Source of the DNA: Acidobacteria bacterium 28-9
GTDB lineage: Bacteria; Acidobacteriota; Blastocatellia; Pyrinomonadales; Pyrinomonadaceae
Length of the DNA stretch: 43,328 nt
NCBI GenBank assembly: GCA_002050355.1
Contig: MWYY01000036.1
Span: 1-43,328, forward strand
Direction of reading: 5' to 3'
A program made the position numbers and the translations under genes. Positions 9,471 to 17,876 of the stretch are shown one piece after another. The notes below the pieces were generated by a model that saw nothing but the letters and a program-made list of their open reading frames with translations, was not told the origin of the DNA and searched no databases. Each line of letters begins with the position of its first letter. Positions within the stretch are counted from its first letter, which is position 1.

Positions 9471-11681
9471 ATGGAATCTACAATTCTTTATCTGATCCCG
9501 GCATTAGGGGTTTTGGGGCTAGTTGTGATGGCGGTTCAATCTGCGTGGGTCAGCAAGCAGGCGACCGGCGATGAAAATATGGTTGAGCTGGCGACTTATA
9601 TCGCTAACGGCGCGATGGCGTTTTTGAAAGCTGAGTGGACGATTCTTGCTTATTTCGCGGTCGTTGCCGCAATTCTTCTCGGCTGGTCTGGAACGTTAGT
9701 CGAAACTTCTTCGCCGGTAATCGCAATTTCATTTCTTATCGGTGCGGTATTTAGCGCGACTGCCGGATACTTCGGGATGAACATTGCGACAAAAGCGAAT
9801 GTCAGAACGACGCAGGCGGCGAGAACTAGTCTGAAAGACGCGCTCAAAGTAGCTTTTACCGGCGGAACGGTGATGGGACTTGGAGTTGCCAGCCTGGCAG
9901 TATTAGGTCTGAGTACTTTATTTATAATCTTCTACCAAATCTATGTTGTGAGCGCCGGCGGTCCGGTGAACGGGGTTGCCGCAGTAAATGGTATTCCCAT
10001 GGAAAAAGCGATTGAGGTTCTTGCCGGATTTTCTCTCGGTGCTGAATCAATCGCTCTTTTTGCCAGAGTCGGCGGCGGTATTTATACCAAAGCGGCTGAC
10101 GTTGGAGCAGACCTTGTCGGTAAAGTCGAAGCGGGAATTCCTGAAGATGACGTGAGAAATCCGGCGACTATTGCCGATAACGTCGGCGATAACGTCGGCG
10201 ACGTTGCCGGAATGGGCGCGGATCTTTTTGGCTCTTTTGTTGCCACGATTCTGGCGACAATGGTTCTCGGACGCGAGATTGTTGTCAGTGATAATTTTGG
10301 CGGTCTTTCTCCGATGCTTCTTCCGATGGTGATTGCCGGAGTCGGAATTATATTTTCTATCGTCAGTTTTTCACTGGTGAGAATTTCCGATGACAAAGGC
10401 AATGTTCAAAGAGCGCTGAATATTGGGAATTACACTTCAATTATTATTACGACAGTTGCCTGTTTCTTTATTGTGATGTGGATGATGCCTGCAAATATGA
10501 CCCTCAGAGGTTATAGCTTCACAAATTTGGGAGTTTTCTATGCAATCTTTGTCGGCTCCATTGTCGGCGCTCTGATGAGCATTGTGACTGAATTCTACAC
10601 ATCTATGGGTTCACGTCCCGTTAAATCAATCGTTCAACAATCCGATACAGGCGCCGCGACAAACATTATCGGCGGTCTTGCTGTTGGAATGGAATCTACT
10701 TTGGTTCCAACGCTTATTCTGGCAGCCGGTATCTATTCGTCTTACTACTTTGCCGGATTATACGGTGTTGCTATTGCGGCGGCAGGCATGATGGCAACAA
10801 CGGCGATGCAGCTTGCAATTGACGCTTTTGGACCGATTGCCGACAACGCCGGTGGTATTGCTGAGATGAGTAGACTTCCAAAAGAAGTTAGAGCAAGAAC
10901 AGATATTTTAGATGCAGTTGGAAATACAACAGCTGCGACAGGAAAAGGTTTTGCTATCGCTTCAGCCGCTCTTACAGCTTTAGCATTATTTGCAGCTTAT
11001 GTTGGACTTGCTGGAATTAATTCAATTGATATCTATAAAGCAGACGTTCTCGCAGGTTTATTTGTTGGTGGAATGATTCCTTTTATCTTTTCTTCTCTTT
11101 GTATTGCAGCCGTTGGTAGAGCGGCAATGGCGATGGTGAAAGAAGTTAGACGGCAGTTTAAAGAAATTCCGGGAATTATGGAGTATAAAGCGCGACCGGA
11201 ATATGAGAAATGTGTAGCTATTTCTACTAAAGCATCTCTAAGAGAGATGATGCTTCCTGGCGCGATTGCTTTAACTACTCCGGTTGTCGTCGGATTTGTT
11301 TTTGGACCGGAAGTTCTCGGCGGTTTATTAGCAGGTGTTACTGTTACAGGCGTCTTGATGGGGATGTTCCAAAACAATGCCGGCGGAGCCTGGGATAATG
11401 CTAAAAAATCATTTGAAACCGGCGTAATGATTAATGGGAAAATGCAGTATAAAGGAAGTGAAGCTCACAAGGCGAGTGTGACGGGTGATACTGTCGGCGA
11501 CCCGTTCAAAGATACCTCAGGACCTTCGATGAATATCTTAATTAAGCTGATGAGTATTGTAGCCTTGATTATTGCTCCACATATTAATGCTAATGTAAAT
11601 AAAACAACTCCTCACGCAGATATAATTCCAAAAGCTAATATGGAACAAACAGTTAAAGTTACTACCGAAAAGAGATTGTAA
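9471..11681 (+). CDS. hppA: Membrane pyrophosphatase (H+ or Na+ pumping, K+-dependent type)
   Basis: 736 residues with about 16 membrane segments. The hallmark active-site run is present: [13 protein letters not shown], then [19 protein letters not shown], then GMGADLFGS. Later come [16 protein letters not shown] and [14 protein letters not shown]. The enzyme couples PPi hydrolysis to ion export across the inner membrane. At the potassium-dependence position the sequence reads [10 protein letters not shown], with Ala488 where K+-independent enzymes carry Lys, so a K+-requiring enzyme is expected. Na+ versus H+ transport is not decided here. AGGTGG lies six bases before ATG. The distal third uses AGA and A/T-ending codons more than the first two thirds. 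Confidence 0.96.
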   Translation: MESTILYLIPALGVLGLVVMAVQSAWVSKQATGDENMVELATYIANGAMAFLKAEWTILAYFAVVAAILLGWSGTLVETSSPVIAISFLIGAVFSATAGYFGMNIATKANVRTTQAARTSLKDALKVAFTGGTVMGLGVASLAVLGLSTLFIIFYQIYVVSAGGPVNGVAAVNGIPMEKAIEVLAGFSLGAESIALFARVGGGIYTKAADVGADLVGKVEAGIPEDDVRNPATIADNVGDNVGDVAGMGADLFGSFVATILATMVLGREIVVSDNFGGLSPMLLPMVIAGVGIIFSIVSFSLVRISDDKGNVQRALNIGNYTSIIITTVACFFIVMWMMPANMTLRGYSFTNLGVFYAIFVGSIVGALMSIVTEFYTSMGSRPVKSIVQQSDTGAATNIIGGLAVGMESTLVPTLILAAGIYSSYYFAGLYGVAIAAAGMMATTAMQLAIDAFGPIADNAGGIAEMSRLPKEVRARTDILDAVGNTTAATGKGFAIASAALTALALFAAYVGLAGINSIDIYKADVLAGLFVGGMIPFIFSSLCIAAVGRAAMAMVKEVRRQFKEIPGIMEYKARPEYEKCVAISTKASLREMMLPGAIALTTPVVVGFVFGPEVLGGLLAGVTVTGVLMGMFQNNAGGAWDNAKKSFETGVMINGKMQYKGSEAHKASVTGDTVGDPFKDTSGPSMNILIKLMSIVALIIAPHINANVNKTTPHADIIPKANMEQTVKVTTEKRL

Positions 11682-11697
11682 AAGAAATCGTGTAATT

Positions 11698-11732
11698 GTT
11701 CGTTAAAGAACACCCTTGCTCCGTTCTTTATT
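11698..11732 (+). terminator. Possible weak terminator after hppA
   Basis: AAAGAAC (11705-11711) pairs with GTTCTTT (11723-11729) across an 11-base loop, followed by an AT-rich but not pure T tract, 24 bases beyond the hppA stop. Confidence 0.4.
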
Positions 11733-11749
11733 CAATTTAATAAATCGCC

Positions 11750-11907
11750 GCCGACTTTAGCTGGTTGGCAGGATTTTCACAAAAACAAGCGGCTTTAGCC
11801 AAATTTTGATAAAAATATTTTTCCGAACATCTCCAGCTGTTTTGAAAGACTTATTTTTTGATTTTGGCTAAAGTCGTTTCATTATTTGTAGCTTTTTTAG
11901 CCAAAAC
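11750..11907. repeat. Dispersed-type repeat with CTTTAGCC cores
   Basis: Four copies of a CTTTAGC-like core occur within about 160 bases: CCGACTTTAGCTGG (11751-11764), CGGCTTTAGCCAAA (11790-11803), the inverted TTTTGGCTAAAGTCG (11862-11876), and TTTTTAGCCAAAAC (11894-11907). The second and third form an imperfect inverted repeat spanning about 87 bases. It fills the gap between hppA and the S9 peptidase and looks like a REP or MITE-type intergenic element. Confidence 0.55.
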
Positions 11908-12032
11908 AAAAATTTACATATTGAATATAAATTTTCTTGCACAAATGAATGTTTCTTTGTTGGACCGAACGAAATAAGCTACAATATCCGCAACCAATCT
12001 TTCAAAATCAATCCGCAGGAGAAAATCGAAAT

Positions 12033-14036
12033 ATGAAATCTTTCGTGAAAAAGTCGTTTGTTTTTCTGTCAATTCTATTGCTTTTCGCGTCCGTTCATGC
12101 GCAGCAGACTTGGACGCCCGAAATGCAGGTGAAAATGAAAGTCATCGGTTCGCCGCAAGTTTCCCCGGACGGCAAGCGCATCGTTTATACGGTCAATGAA
12201 GCAGTAATGAGCGCGGAGAAATCAGAATTCGTCACGCAGATTTGGCTGGCGAACACCGACGGCGCGAGCGCGTTTCAAATTACATACGGAGAGAAATCTT
12301 CGACCAATCCGAAATGGTCGCCCGACGGGAATTGGCTCGCCTTTACGTCAAACCGCAAGGACAACAAAAACAATCTCTATATTCTACGTTTGGGCGGCGG
12401 CGAAGCCGAGCCGCTGACTGATGTTAAAACCGGCGTTTCGAATTTCGATTGGTCGGCGGACGGACGCTGGATTGCTTATACGATGTCCGACAAAAAGAGC
12501 GACGAGGAAGAGAAAAACGACAAAGGCAAAAACGATTTTCGGTGGGTTGAGGAAAATCAAAAAATGTCGCGCCTGTTCGTCGTTTCGGTGATGAAAGATG
12601 CAAGCGGCAAACGCGAGCCCCGACAGTTGTCGACGGAAAATTACAACGTCAGCGGCGATTTCGATTGGTCGCCCGACGGCTCAAAGATTGCTTTCAGTCA
12701 TTCGCGCTCGCCCGTCGCTAACGATTGGACGACTTCTGATGTTTCTCTGGTTGAAGTTTCAAGCGGTAAAGTCAAGCCATTTGCTAAAACTGCCGCCGCC
12801 GAAATCAGCCCGCGTTTTTCGCCCGACGGCAAATGGCTTGCCATTTCGGTCAGCGATATTCCGGCTCGCTGGGCTTCCAACGAAACGATAAACGTCTATC
12901 CGGCGACGGGCGGCGCGCCGAAAGCTCTCGCCTCTTCTTTTGACGGTCAACCGAACATCGCTGGCTGGTCGCCCGACGGGAAACGCATTTATTTTACAGA
13001 AGCGAAAGGCACGCGAACACGAATCTACGCGGTCGATGTCGAGGCGAATAAAATCGCGGAAATCAACGAAACCGACGAAGTTTTGACCGCCGTCAATCTG
13101 AATCGAACAGGAACAATGCTCGGTTTCGTCAAGCAGAATCCCGAAAATCCGCCTGAAGCATTTGTGTCGAAGATTGATAAATTCGCGCCCGTCCAAATCA
13201 GCCGCGCTAATTCCGACACGCCGAAAATGCCGATTGGCAGAACAGAAATCGTCAAATGGAAAAGCAAGGACGGCAAGGAAATTGAAGGTCTTTTGACTTA
13301 TCCAGTCAATTATCAAGCCGGGACGAAAGTTCCGCTCCTTTTAAATGTTCACGGAGGACCGACCGGAGTTTTCCAACAGACTTTTATCGGCGGACGCGGT
13401 TCATATCCCCTGGCGACTTTTGCTTCTCGCGGCTACGCGATTTTGCGCCCGAACCCGCGCGGCTCGAGCGGTTACGGCAGGGAATTTCGCTATGCCAACG
13501 AGAAAGATTGGGGCGGGGCGGATTTTCAGGATTTGATGAGCGGCGTCGATAAAATTATTGAAATGGGCGTCGCCGACCCGGAAAGATTGGGCGTAATGGG
13601 TTGGAGCTACGGCGGTTTTATGACTTCGTGGATTGTTACGCAAACCAAGCGTTTTAAAGCGGCTTCGGCAGGTGCGCCTGTTACGAACTTAATGAGTTTT
13701 AACGGCACGGCTGATATTCCGAATTTTGTGCCGGATTATTTCGGCGGGCAATCGTGGGAAAATATGGAGATTTATCAAAAGCATTCGCCGATGTTCAATG
13801 TCAAAGGCGTCGCTACGCCGACTTTGATTCAGCACGGCGAAGCCGACGTGCGCGTTCCGATTTCTCAAGGCTACGAATTTTACAATGCTTTGAAAGCGCA
13901 AAACGTGCCCGTGCGAATGGTCGTATTTCCCCGTCAGCCGCACGGTTTAACCGAGCCGAAAATGCAGATTGCCGCGATGCAGTCAAATCTCGATTGGTTC
14001 GAAAAATATCTCGGCGCAACTTCGGCGCAGAAATAA
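12033..14036 (+). CDS. Secreted S9 family peptidase (prolyl oligopeptidase/DPP IV-like)
   Basis: 667 residues. A signal peptide ends at SVHAQ, then a beta-propeller with repeated SPDG/WSADG blades (about 40-390), then an alpha/beta-hydrolase domain (about 400-665). The catalytic triad is visible: GWSYGG (Ser525), HGEADVRVP (Asp605) and PRQPHGL (His637). Such enzymes release dipeptides or acylated residues from short peptides; here it is predicted in the periplasm. An open frame extends upstream to 11949, but ATG 12033 begins a proper signal peptide and has GGAG about 10 bases upstream. The protein would complement the tricorn-like proteases at the left edge in peptide use. Confidence 0.94.
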   Translation: MKSFVKKSFVFLSILLLFASVHAQQTWTPEMQVKMKVIGSPQVSPDGKRIVYTVNEAVMSAEKSEFVTQIWLANTDGASAFQITYGEKSSTNPKWSPDGNWLAFTSNRKDNKNNLYILRLGGGEAEPLTDVKTGVSNFDWSADGRWIAYTMSDKKSDEEEKNDKGKNDFRWVEENQKMSRLFVVSVMKDASGKREPRQLSTENYNVSGDFDWSPDGSKIAFSHSRSPVANDWTTSDVSLVEVSSGKVKPFAKTAAAEISPRFSPDGKWLAISVSDIPARWASNETINVYPATGGAPKALASSFDGQPNIAGWSPDGKRIYFTEAKGTRTRIYAVDVEANKIAEINETDEVLTAVNLNRTGTMLGFVKQNPENPPEAFVSKIDKFAPVQISRANSDTPKMPIGRTEIVKWKSKDGKEIEGLLTYPVNYQAGTKVPLLLNVHGGPTGVFQQTFIGGRGSYPLATFASRGYAILRPNPRGSSGYGREFRYANEKDWGGADFQDLMSGVDKIIEMGVADPERLGVMGWSYGGFMTSWIVTQTKRFKAASAGAPVTNLMSFNGTADIPNFVPDYFGGQSWENMEIYQKHSPMFNVKGVATPTLIQHGEADVRVPISQGYEFYNALKAQNVPVRMVVFPRQPHGLTEPKMQIAAMQSNLDWFEKYLGATSAQK

Positions 14037-14040
14037 CAGG

Positions 14041-14119
14041 AAGAAAACTAACCGTAGATAAACGCAGATATAAGAAATGATTTATCTGCGTTTATCTGCG
14101 GTTAGTTTTTCTTTATTTT
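14041..14119 (+). terminator. Long hairpin terminator after the S9 peptidase
   Basis: A nearly perfect inverted repeat: arms 14041-14070 and 14083-14113, unpaired loop of about 12 bases, core GATAAACGCAGATA / TATCTGCGTTTATC. A T-rich tract follows. The motif itself contains the direct repeat TATCTGCGTT-TATCTGCGGTT, a type of element often dispersed in genomes. Confidence 0.7.
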
Positions 14120-14135
14120 TGTCGTAAATTTTCTT

Positions 14136-14528
14136 ATGAAAACAATTAATATCAAATCAAACAAGCGCGAGGAAATGATTGAAATCACTTCGGAAGTTGA
14201 AAACACATTGCGCGAATCCGAAACAAAAGAAGGCGTGTGCGTTCTTTTCATACAGCATACAACCTGCGGTTTGACGATAAACGAAAACGCCGACCCGGAC
14301 GTGAAAAGCGATATGCTTTTGTTTTTAAAAAATTTAATTCCGCAATTCTACGAAGGTTTTCGTCATTCTGAACAAAATTCCGACGCTCATATCAAATCCT
14401 CTTTCGTGGGTTCGAGCGTAACAGTTCCGTTTGAAAACGGCAAATTGCTTCTCGGTCGCTGGCAGGGAATTTATCTGTGCGAATTTGACGGGGCGCGTGA
14501 AAGAAAAGTTTTGATGAAAATTATCTAG
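14136..14528 (+). CDS. YjbQ/UPF0047 family protein
   Basis: 130 residues, typical of the UPF0047 family. The conserved segments LFIQHTTCGLTINENADPDV (about 31-50), NSDAHIKSSFVGSSVTVPF and LLLGRWQGIYLCEFDGARERKV are all present. Members bind metal through conserved His/Cys residues, and some show weak thiamine-phosphate synthase activity; the real physiological role is unclear. The gene stands alone between two hairpins. Confidence 0.92.
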   Translation: MKTINIKSNKREEMIEITSEVENTLRESETKEGVCVLFIQHTTCGLTINENADPDVKSDMLLFLKNLIPQFYEGFRHSEQNSDAHIKSSFVGSSVTVPFENGKLLLGRWQGIYLCEFDGARERKVLMKII

Positions 14529-14543
14529 CCGCAAGTGAAAACG

Positions 14544-14599
14544 GAAAGTGAAAAGGTGGAAAGGTTTTTGGTATTACAGCAAACACCTTTTCACTTTTC
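14544..14599. terminator. Inverted repeat, likely bidirectional terminator
   Basis: GAAAGTGAAAAGGTG (14544-14558) is inverted at 14584-14599 as CACCTTTTCACTTTTC, with about 25 bases between. It lies between the convergent yjbQ-like gene (plus) and the small acidic protein gene (minus) and could end both. Confidence 0.5.
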
Positions 14600-14617
14600 T
14601 TCATTTTATTTACCGCT

Positions 14618-14818
14618 TTATAACTTTCCTTCCGCTTCCTTCTGACGAATGTCTTCGTCAATCGTTTCTTCATCGCCTTCCGCCGAGCCGGGCGTTCTTC
14701 CCGGGTCTCCGGTTATTGCTGACGACGACGCTTTGTCTTTTGCCTCGCCGTTTTCGTTTGAAGAATTTTTAAGTTTATTTTCTGTTTCGTTTTCGTTCGA
14801 TTGATTTTTTTCACTCAT
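14618..14818 (-). CDS. Small hydrophilic acidic protein, unknown
   Basis: 66 residues, very rich in Glu, Asn, Lys and Ser, without hydrophobic segments and probably disordered. The C-terminal half contains ITGDPGRTPGSAEGDEETID. ATG 14818 is chosen over an upstream open frame (to 14881) because AAGGAG lies seven bases before it. No family is recognised. It lies downstream of the ATE-like gene on the same strand, 103 bases from it. Confidence 0.65.
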   Translation of the reverse strand: MSEKNQSNENETENKLKNSSNENGEAKDKASSSAITGDPGRTPGSAEGDEETIDEDIRQKEAEGKL

Positions 14819-14921
14819 TATTTTTCTCCTTTTTATTATTCGATTTTTGCTCGATACCAATTCAAATATACACAAAGCCAAAACGCTTGTCTCTCATTTT
14901 TCCGTGTTTCCTTTCGCTATT

Positions 14922-15590
14922 TTACTCGACTTGAAAATTTTTCCAATTTCCGCGCCAATCGAATTGTTCGAGTGTGCGAAAGCGTTTTTTGTAATCGTAA
15001 AACGAATTTCCCTCGTAAGCGTAACCCGAATAATAAAACTTTTTGCCGCGCGCGCGAGCAAAGTCAATTTCAATCAGCATCGTGAAAATGCCTAAGCTGC
15101 GCGCGCCGTCTTCCGGTGAGAAAATCGCGTAAACGCTTGATGTTGCAGTTTCTCCGACATCAAAAAAACTTGCGGCAAGCAGCCTTTCATCGTCGAAAAC
15201 ACAAATTTCTAACGCTTTGCAAGGCGTGTCGGCGGCGTCGGAATCGAGAAAATCATAAATTGAAAACGGAGCGTCGCGCTTGAACCGGCGTTTGTGTCGA
15301 TTGAAAAGAATTTCTTTGTCAGGCGTTATCTCAATCGAGCGAATGACCGTTTGCAAATCCTGATTTTTCCTTAAAATTCGACGCTGACTTTTAGAAAAGG
15401 AAAAATCTGAAAGTCGAATGCGAAGTGGAATGACGGGGCGAATTTTGCCCGTGTAAAACCCGAGATTGTAACGAAAAAAGTGCGTGCCGAAATGGCGCCA
15501 GCCGTCTGCCAAAAGTGCGTCTAATTGCTGCGGCGAAATCTTTGGAGCGTAAAATTCTTCGTTTACAAAGGAAAATTTATTAGGGAGCAT
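14922..15590 (-). CDS. Arginyl/leucyl-tRNA-protein transferase-like (ATE C-domain)
   Basis: 222 residues. The order of motifs follows bacterial Bpt/ATE1: [40 protein letters not shown] (written here in parts: [22 protein letters not shown]), [39 protein letters not shown], and [20 protein letters not shown]. Such enzymes transfer Leu or Arg from tRNA to protein N-termini for the N-degron pathway. The N-terminal Cys-rich motif of true family members is replaced by [12 protein letters not shown], so activity or substrate may differ. The start codon is only five bases from the divergent open frame upstream of ttcA. No good ribosome-binding site is seen. Confidence 0.75.
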   Translation of the reverse strand: MLPNKFSFVNEEFYAPKISPQQLDALLADGWRHFGTHFFRYNLGFYTGKIRPVIPLRIRLSDFSFSKSQRRILRKNQDLQTVIRSIEITPDKEILFNRHKRRFKRDAPFSIYDFLDSDAADTPCKALEICVFDDERLLAASFFDVGETATSSVYAIFSPEDGARSLGIFTMLIEIDFARARGKKFYYSGYAYEGNSFYDYKKRFRTLEQFDWRGNWKNFQVE

Positions 15591-15763
15591 CAGTTATGGA
15601 AAAAGGTCGAGAGCAAAACCGATGGACGCGCCCAAAACTTATCAAATCAAATTTGTATCTAATAATAAAAGACTTTTTCAATTCGTGTCCAACAATTTTT
15701 TGTGCATTTGTCAATTTTCTCGCGGCGTGTCAAACTTTTAGGTTTGAAGGTGAGGTAAAAAAA

Positions 15764-16639
15764 TTGTTTGTAGAGAGTAAAACGAAAACAAAACTGCTCA
15801 AAAGAATGGGCGAGGCTATCCGCGATTTTTCGATGATTCGAGACGGCGACCGCGTGATGGTCTGTCTGTCGGGTGGAAAAGACAGCTACACAATGCTCGA
15901 TTTGCTGCTCGACGTACAGAAGCGCGCACCCGTCCGATTTGAAATTCTCGCTGTCAATTTAGACCAGAAACAGCCCGATTTTCCCGAACATATTTTGCCT
16001 GATTATTTGGAAGAAATCGGTGTTCCGTATCGCATTGTTCAAGAAGATACATACTCAATCGTTACGCGCCTTGTTCCCGAAGGCAAAACTTTCTGCTCGG
16101 TCTGTTCGCGCTTAAGGCGCGGGATTCTTTACAACGTTGCGATTGAAGAGAACTGCACAAAAATCGCGCTCGGTCATCACGCCGACGATATAATCAACAC
16201 CTTTTTATTAAATTTATTTTTCGTCGGACAATTAAAAGCGATGCCGCCGATTCTGCGTTCCGATGACGGAAGAAATACGGTCATTCGACCGCTCGCATAC
16301 GCACAGGAAAAAGACATCGCAAAGTTTGCTGATGAAAAACAGTTTCCTATTATTCCGTGCAATTTATGCGGCTCGCAGCCGAATCTGAAACGCGCGCGTG
16401 TCAAACGATTGATAAACGAATTGGCAAAAGAGATTCCGCATGTTCGCTCGTCAATAATGACGGCGCTTACTAATGTTACCGGCTCGCATCTGCTCGACAC
16501 GGAGCTTTACGATTTCGAGAATTTCGCGCCGCTCGTTAAAGAGTTAAAGCCACTCCACGGCAGCGTCGAAAAAGAGTTGGACGCGGTTTTCGATCATTCG
16601 GAAGCGGAAATTGTTACAAATTTGTTAGCGAAGATTTAG
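15764..16639 (+). CDS. ttcA: tRNA 2-thiocytidine(32) synthetase TtcA
   Basis: About 291 residues. PP-loop [15 protein letters not shown] near residue 38; [11 protein letters not shown] (Cys111, Cys114) and [10 protein letters not shown] (Cys199, Cys202) are the TtcA cysteine pairs, of which three usually bind a 4Fe-4S cluster. It thiolates C32 of certain tRNAs with ATP. The frame is open from ATG 15596, but that would add about 56 non-conserved residues and place the start five bases from the divergent ATE-like gene. TTG 15764, eight bases after AGGTGAGG, fits both family length and spacing. Confidence 0.9.
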   Translation: MFVESKTKTKLLKRMGEAIRDFSMIRDGDRVMVCLSGGKDSYTMLDLLLDVQKRAPVRFEILAVNLDQKQPDFPEHILPDYLEEIGVPYRIVQEDTYSIVTRLVPEGKTFCSVCSRLRRGILYNVAIEENCTKIALGHHADDIINTFLLNLFFVGQLKAMPPILRSDDGRNTVIRPLAYAQEKDIAKFADEKQFPIIPCNLCGSQPNLKRARVKRLINELAKEIPHVRSSIMTALTNVTGSHLLDTELYDFENFAPLVKELKPLHGSVEKELDAVFDHSEAEIVTNLLAKI

Positions 16640-16716
16640 AGTAAACGCTGCAATCTTCATTACAGGATAAATCGAAAGAAAGTTTTCTAAAACTTCCAAG
16701 AATTCTTTAAACGGCA

Positions 16717-17004
16717 TTAATCGTTTTTTCCGAGCATTTCAATCGCTTTTAACATACGCAGAGTGTTTCGGTTAACGTGCAGACCGAGCGCCATCAAACC
16801 GAATATCAAAATCGTATAAACGGAAAACGACGCGATAAACAAAAGCAGATGAACGCGGTTGGAAAAATCCGCGAGCAGCAGAAATGCGCCGATAAAAAGC
16901 ATTTCGACAAGAGCCGCGCCGACGAAAGCAAGGTTATAATTGCGTTCGTTATATTCGATTCGATTGAGCGCATTTTCACGAATCTTATTGATTTTTTCTG
17001 ACAT
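16717..17004 (-). CDS. Small two-helix membrane protein of the ECF-sigma operon
   Basis: 95 residues. The charged N-terminus (KINKIRENALNRIEYNERNY) is followed by two hydrophobic helices (about 24-46 and 53-76) and a short C-terminus (NRNTLRMLKAIEMLG). AAGGAG lies before the start. It is the third gene of a minus-strand operon behind an ECF sigma factor and a 32-residue ORF, spaced by 13 bases. I recognise no function. The position suggests a membrane partner or regulator of the sigma factor, but no zinc-finger anti-sigma motif is present. Confidence 0.8.
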   Translation of the reverse strand: MSEKINKIRENALNRIEYNERNYNLAFVGAALVEMLFIGAFLLLADFSNRVHLLLFIASFSVYTILIFGLMALGLHVNRNTLRMLKAIEMLGKND

Positions 17005-17017
17005 AAAATTCTCCTTT

Positions 17018-17116
17018 TTATTTGTGAATAATGTTGTAAACCACTGCGGAAACTATAACCAGCGCTTCGAGAATTGCCAAAGTGATGATTATTTTTTTCG
17101 TGCTTATGTCTTTCAC
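17018..17116 (-). CDS. 32-residue single-helix membrane protein in ECF-sigma operon
   Basis: GTG 17116 to TAA 17018-17020. The N-terminus VKDISTKK is basic, followed by one helix (about 8-29, KIIITLAILEALVIVSAVVY) and the tail NIIHK. AAGGAG, inside the last codons of the sigma gene, lies about 10 bases before the start. The sigma stop codon is only four bases upstream and the next gene begins 13 bases downstream, so translation of all three is probably linked. A Glu sits in the membrane segment. Too short for normal gene callers; no family recognised. Confidence 0.6.
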   Translation of the reverse strand: MKDISTKKIIITLAILEALVIVSAVVYNIIHK

Positions 17117-17120
17117 AAGT

Positions 17121-17675
17121 TTATTGCTCCTTTTTTATTTTCTGCCGCAAACTCGCCAGTCCGTAAGCAAGCCGCGATTTGGCAGTTCCGAGAGAAATAT
17201 CCAAAATTTCAGCCGCTTCGCTCAGAGACATTTCATCTAAATAATGCAGAATCAAAACGGCACGGCTCGCGGGCGAAACTTCTGAAATCAATTTCGGAAT
17301 TTGCGCGATTAACTCGGGTGCGTAAATTTCTTCCGCCGATTCGGCTGAGAGCGTTTCCAGAACTGTTTCGTCGCGGATTTGCTCCGTCCATCGCTTTTCT
17401 TTTTTCAAGTATCGAAATGCTTCACGCGACGCGATGCGATATGTCCAAGCCCGAAAAAGTTTCGGATTCTCCAACCAGACGAGTTTGCGGTAGATGATGA
17501 TAAAAACTTCCTGCAAGATATCTTCCGCCAGAGCGCGTTCGCTGACGAGCCGGTAAATATAGCGAAAAAGTGGCGCTTGAACCGTTTGCAGAAGTTCATC
17601 AAATGCCCGTTTGTCGCCTGACTGCGCGCGCAATACCCGAAAAATCTCCTGCTTTGGATTGATTATTTTCGCCAT
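17121..17675 (-). CDS. RNA polymerase sigma factor, ECF
   Basis: 184 residues. Sigma region 2 lies at about 25-90 (LFRYIYRLVSERALAEDILQ, EVFIIIYRKL, FRAWTYRIASREAFRYLKK) and region 4 at about 125-178 (SPASRAVLILHYLDEMSLSE, AAEILDISLGTAKSRLAYGL). It recruits RNA polymerase to stress-type promoters. It heads a three-gene operon with two tiny membrane proteins, which may control it instead of a classic anti-sigma. The ribosome-binding site is weak. A perfect 32-base palindrome lies 60-91 bases upstream of the start. Confidence 0.93.
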   Translation of the reverse strand: MAKIINPKQEIFRVLRAQSGDKRAFDELLQTVQAPLFRYIYRLVSERALAEDILQEVFIIIYRKLVWLENPKLFRAWTYRIASREAFRYLKKEKRWTEQIRDETVLETLSAESAEEIYAPELIAQIPKLISEVSPASRAVLILHYLDEMSLSEAAEILDISLGTAKSRLAYGLASLRQKIKKEQ

Positions 17676-17734
17676 CTACTTATTAAGAGATTGGAATTAA
17701 TAAAACTGTTCGGATTTGTTTTGAGAAATTTTTG

Positions 17735-17766
17735 CAAAAAGTTTTCCACAGGTGGAAAACTTTTTG
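17735..17766. promoter_or_regulatory. Perfect 32-bp palindrome upstream of ECF sigma operon
   Basis: Arms 17735-17749 (CAAAAAGTTTTCCAC) and 17752-17766 are exact reverse complements with two bases (AG) between. It lies between the trxB terminator and the ECF sigma start. It may be an operator or a cruciform-forming terminator. TTTTCCACA resembles a DnaA box, but there is no cluster of them. Confidence 0.5.
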
Positions 17767-17814
17767 TAGATTGTGAAAATTTACAATGACAAACAATAAA
17801 TTATCACAAATAAA

Positions 17815-17853
17815 CGCCGCTGATTAATTTTCAGAAGAATTTAATCGGCGGCG
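17815..17853 (-). terminator. Terminator after trxB
   Basis: CGCCGCTGATTAA (17815-17827) and TTAATCGGCGGCG (17841-17853) form a 13-base stem with one mismatch and a 13-base loop. On the minus strand TTTATTT follows. It lies 24 bases beyond the trxB stop. Confidence 0.75.
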
Positions 17854-17876
17854 CTTAGTAAAATATTTTTAAATTT

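Noticed and set aside
17735..17766. DnaA-box pair or replication origin
   Set aside because: TTTTCCACA is DnaA-box-like, but there is only one palindrome and no dnaA, dnaN or box cluster nearby.
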